From Carthagonibacter sp032251515 (GTDB taxonomy: Bacteria; Gemmatimonadota; Gemmatimonadetes; Palauibacterales; Palauibacteraceae), in NCBI GenBank assembly GCA_032251515.1, contig JAVVDU010000046.1, positions 1 through 14,980 on the forward strand: DNA of 14,980 nucleotides, written 5' to 3'. Position 1 is the first letter of the stretch. The number at the start of each line of letters is the position of its first letter. The notes under the pieces are model-generated. The model saw nothing but the letters and a program-made list of their open reading frames with translations, did no database searches and was not told the origin of the DNA. A program made the translations under genes and the position numbers. Below, one piece after another: positions 13,747 through 14,980 of this stretch.

Positions 13747-14892
13747 TCAGTCCGTGACGAGAAGCAGGGCGTGGCCGTCCGGGTCGCGCGCCATGACGCC
13801 GGATCCGAATCCGGGCGCGCGGTCCGGCAGGCGGACCGCGCCGGGCGACACGTGGTCGTACCGGCCGGCCCGCAGTCCCCGCTCGGCCGCCTCCAGGTCG
13901 CGCACGCGCACCCGCGTCTGCCAGTGCCAGAGGTCGGAGGCCCGCGTGTCACGGGGCATGGGACGCCCGTCGCGCGGCGCGACGTACTCGAGGAACTCGA
14001 CGGCGGGGCCGCGCGGCGGCCGCACGGCGGTGATCCGCAGGCGGGCCCCGAACACCGAGTTCAGGCGCTCCTGCTCCGGGCCGTAGTTCTCGCTCGTCCC
14101 GGCGACGCGCAGGCCGAGCAGGTCGCGGTAGAAGGCGAGGCTCGCCTCGGTGTCGGACACGGCGATCGCCGTGTGGTCGATTCCGAGAAACAGGCCGTCG
14201 GTGGCGGCATGCCAGCGCGGCGCTCCCTTGCCCGGCGGGAAGGCCAGGATCTCCAGCACGTGCCCGTCGGGGTCGCGGAAGTAGAAGGCCTCGATCCCGC
14301 CCGCCGCCTCGTTCCAGTCCGGCAGGCGCTGCGGCCGCGGCGACACGTGCTCGACGCCGGCCTCCGCCAGGCGCGCGTAGGCCCGCTCCATGTCGCCGAC
14401 GATGATCGCGACGTGCTGGAACCACAGGTCGTTGCTGCGCGAGTCGGGCGGGACGGGCCGGCCGCGTGGCGTGACGAACTCGGTCAGCTCGAGCGTCTCC
14501 TCGCCCAGCCGCAGGCGGGCGGTGCGGGTGCGGGCCGCGAACACGCCGAGAAGCCGCTCCCATTCCGGCCCGGAGGACTCGAACCTCTCGACTTCTTCGA
14601 AGTCAAGGACGGTCGTGTAGAAGGCCACCGATCGCTCGAGGTCGGACACGGTGATCCCGATCGCCTCGATGGACGTGGCGAGCGCCACCGTGTCCGGAGC
14701 GACCGCGAGGGAGGGCTGGATGTCCGGCTCGCCGGCCCGTGCCGGGGCGGTCCCGCCCGGCAGCAGAAGCGCCGCCGCGAGAGCCGGGAGCAGCGCCGGG
14801 AGGAGGCCGGGACGCCAGCCGCGGCGCCATACGTGCAGCCCGGCGCCTCGCCGCCCGGCCGCCGGGCCGGGACGCCGCGCCCTGCGCCTCAT
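13747..14892 (-). CDS. Exported tandem VOC (glyoxalase/dioxygenase-fold) protein
   Basis: This 381-residue protein has a long Arg-rich start, a hydrophobic core (LLPALLPALAAALLLPGG) and a probable cleavage site after ARA near residue 53. Two VOC modules follow, about 74-218 and 235-380, each with the DPDGH strand. Putative metal ligands are split between them: His160 and Glu214 in the first, His240 in the second. The equivalent positions are Ala77 in the first, and Gln325 and Leu in the second. One composite metal site is thus plausible. The reaction cannot be named; glyoxalase-, dioxygenase- and epimerase-type VOC enzymes share this fold. The start ATG 14892 overlaps the stop of the GMC oxidoreductase gene (ATGA), which supports translational coupling. 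A GTG within LHVWRRG would also leave a normal signal peptide. Confidence 0.82.
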   Translation of the reverse strand: MRRRARRPGPAAGRRGAGLHVWRRGWRPGLLPALLPALAAALLLPGGTAPARAGEPDIQPSLAVAPDTVALATSIEAIGITVSDLERSVAFYTTVLDFEEVERFESSGPEWERLLGVFAARTRTARLRLGEETLELTEFVTPRGRPVPPDSRSNDLWFQHVAIIVGDMERAYARLAEAGVEHVSPRPQRLPDWNEAAGGIEAFYFRDPDGHVLEILAFPPGKGAPRWHAATDGLFLGIDHTAIAVSDTEASLAFYRDLLGLRVAGTSENYGPEQERLNSVFGARLRITAVRPPRGPAVEFLEYVAPRDGRPMPRDTRASDLWHWQTRVRVRDLEAAERGLRAGRYDHVSPGAVRLPDRAPGFGSGVMARDPDGHALLLVTD

Positions 14893-14980
14893 CCGAGCCG
14901 CTCCCGCAGGTGGGCCCCGACGCGCAGCGCGTTCGCCATGATCGTCAGTCCGGGGTTCACGGCGGTGCTGGAAGGGAAGA
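14889..14980 (-). CDS. GMC-family oxidoreductase, C-terminal end (runs off the right edge)
   Basis: Only the last 29 or so residues are visible: FPSSTAVNPGLTIMANAL followed by RVGAHLRERLG and TGA 14891-14889. This is the C-terminal FAD-contacting segment typical of GMC oxidoreductases (S/T-x-x-x-NP-x-LTI-x-A). Such flavoenzymes oxidise alcohols, sugars or sterols. The stop overlaps the VOC start by two bases, so the two genes are co-translated. The substrate and the rest of the protein lie outside the window. Confidence 0.8.
   Translation of the reverse strand, partial: FPSSTAVNPGLTIMANALRVGAHLRERLG

Noticed and set aside
12624..13952. 442-residue minus-strand open frame
   Set aside because: Antisense to the patatin gene and crosses the abiEi promoter.
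1..14980. tRNA, rRNA, CRISPR arrays or transposase genes
   Set aside because: None was recognisable on either strand.

Overview
The window is a GC-rich bacterial chromosome segment with strong AGGAGG-type ribosome binding sites, several GTG starts and many secreted or lipid-anchored proteins. The mix of genes (RCC1/Ig-like lipoprotein, DUF4139 protein, secreted tandem VOC protein, GMC oxidoreductase) would fit a Gemmatimonadota-like, environmental or marine bacterium. This placement is an inference from gene style; no rRNA or marker gene is present.

Layout. The 5' end of a polyphosphate kinase 2 gene (minus strand) leaves the left edge and is divergent from an RCC1-repeat lipoprotein (525-2054, +). 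Next comes an MNT/HEPN toxin-antitoxin pair (2164-2802, +) whose HEPN toxin reading frame is broken by a single-base shift. Five minus-strand genes follow, read from 9143 down to 2862: a YdfG-like short-chain dehydrogenase, a DUF4139 exported protein, a rhomboid protease, a GNAT/cyclic-nucleotide-binding fusion and a cyclic 2,3-diphosphoglycerate synthetase-like GTPase. Divergent from these are a tyrosine phenol-lyase-like PLP enzyme (9384-10772, +) and a small lipoprotein (10792-11217, +).

The most striking segment is 11196-12749. An AbiE-type (type IV) toxin-antitoxin cassette on the minus strand is bracketed by two direct repeats of about 49 bp. The left copy overlaps the 3' end of the small lipoprotein gene. 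The AbiEi antitoxin gene is complete, has a good ribosome binding site and sits behind a near-perfect 28-bp palindrome overlapping its promoter. The AbiEii toxin has lost its N-terminal nucleotidyltransferase half-motif and begins in mid-domain straight after the antitoxin stop. The layout suggests an inserted or duplicated module that later decayed.

The right end holds a patatin-like lipase (12888-13730, +), convergent with a secreted tandem glyoxalase-fold (VOC) protein (13747-14892, -). The VOC start codon overlaps the stop of a GMC oxidoreductase gene that runs off the right edge.

Two unrelated antitoxin/toxin modules in about 10 kb both keep an intact-looking antitoxin and a broken toxin. 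The remaining genes are metabolic or envelope genes in short co-directional runs with no single obvious pathway. The closest functional pairings are the GNAT-cNBD gene with the cDPGS-like GTPase, the TPL-like enzyme with the small lipoprotein, and the GMC oxidoreductase with the VOC protein.
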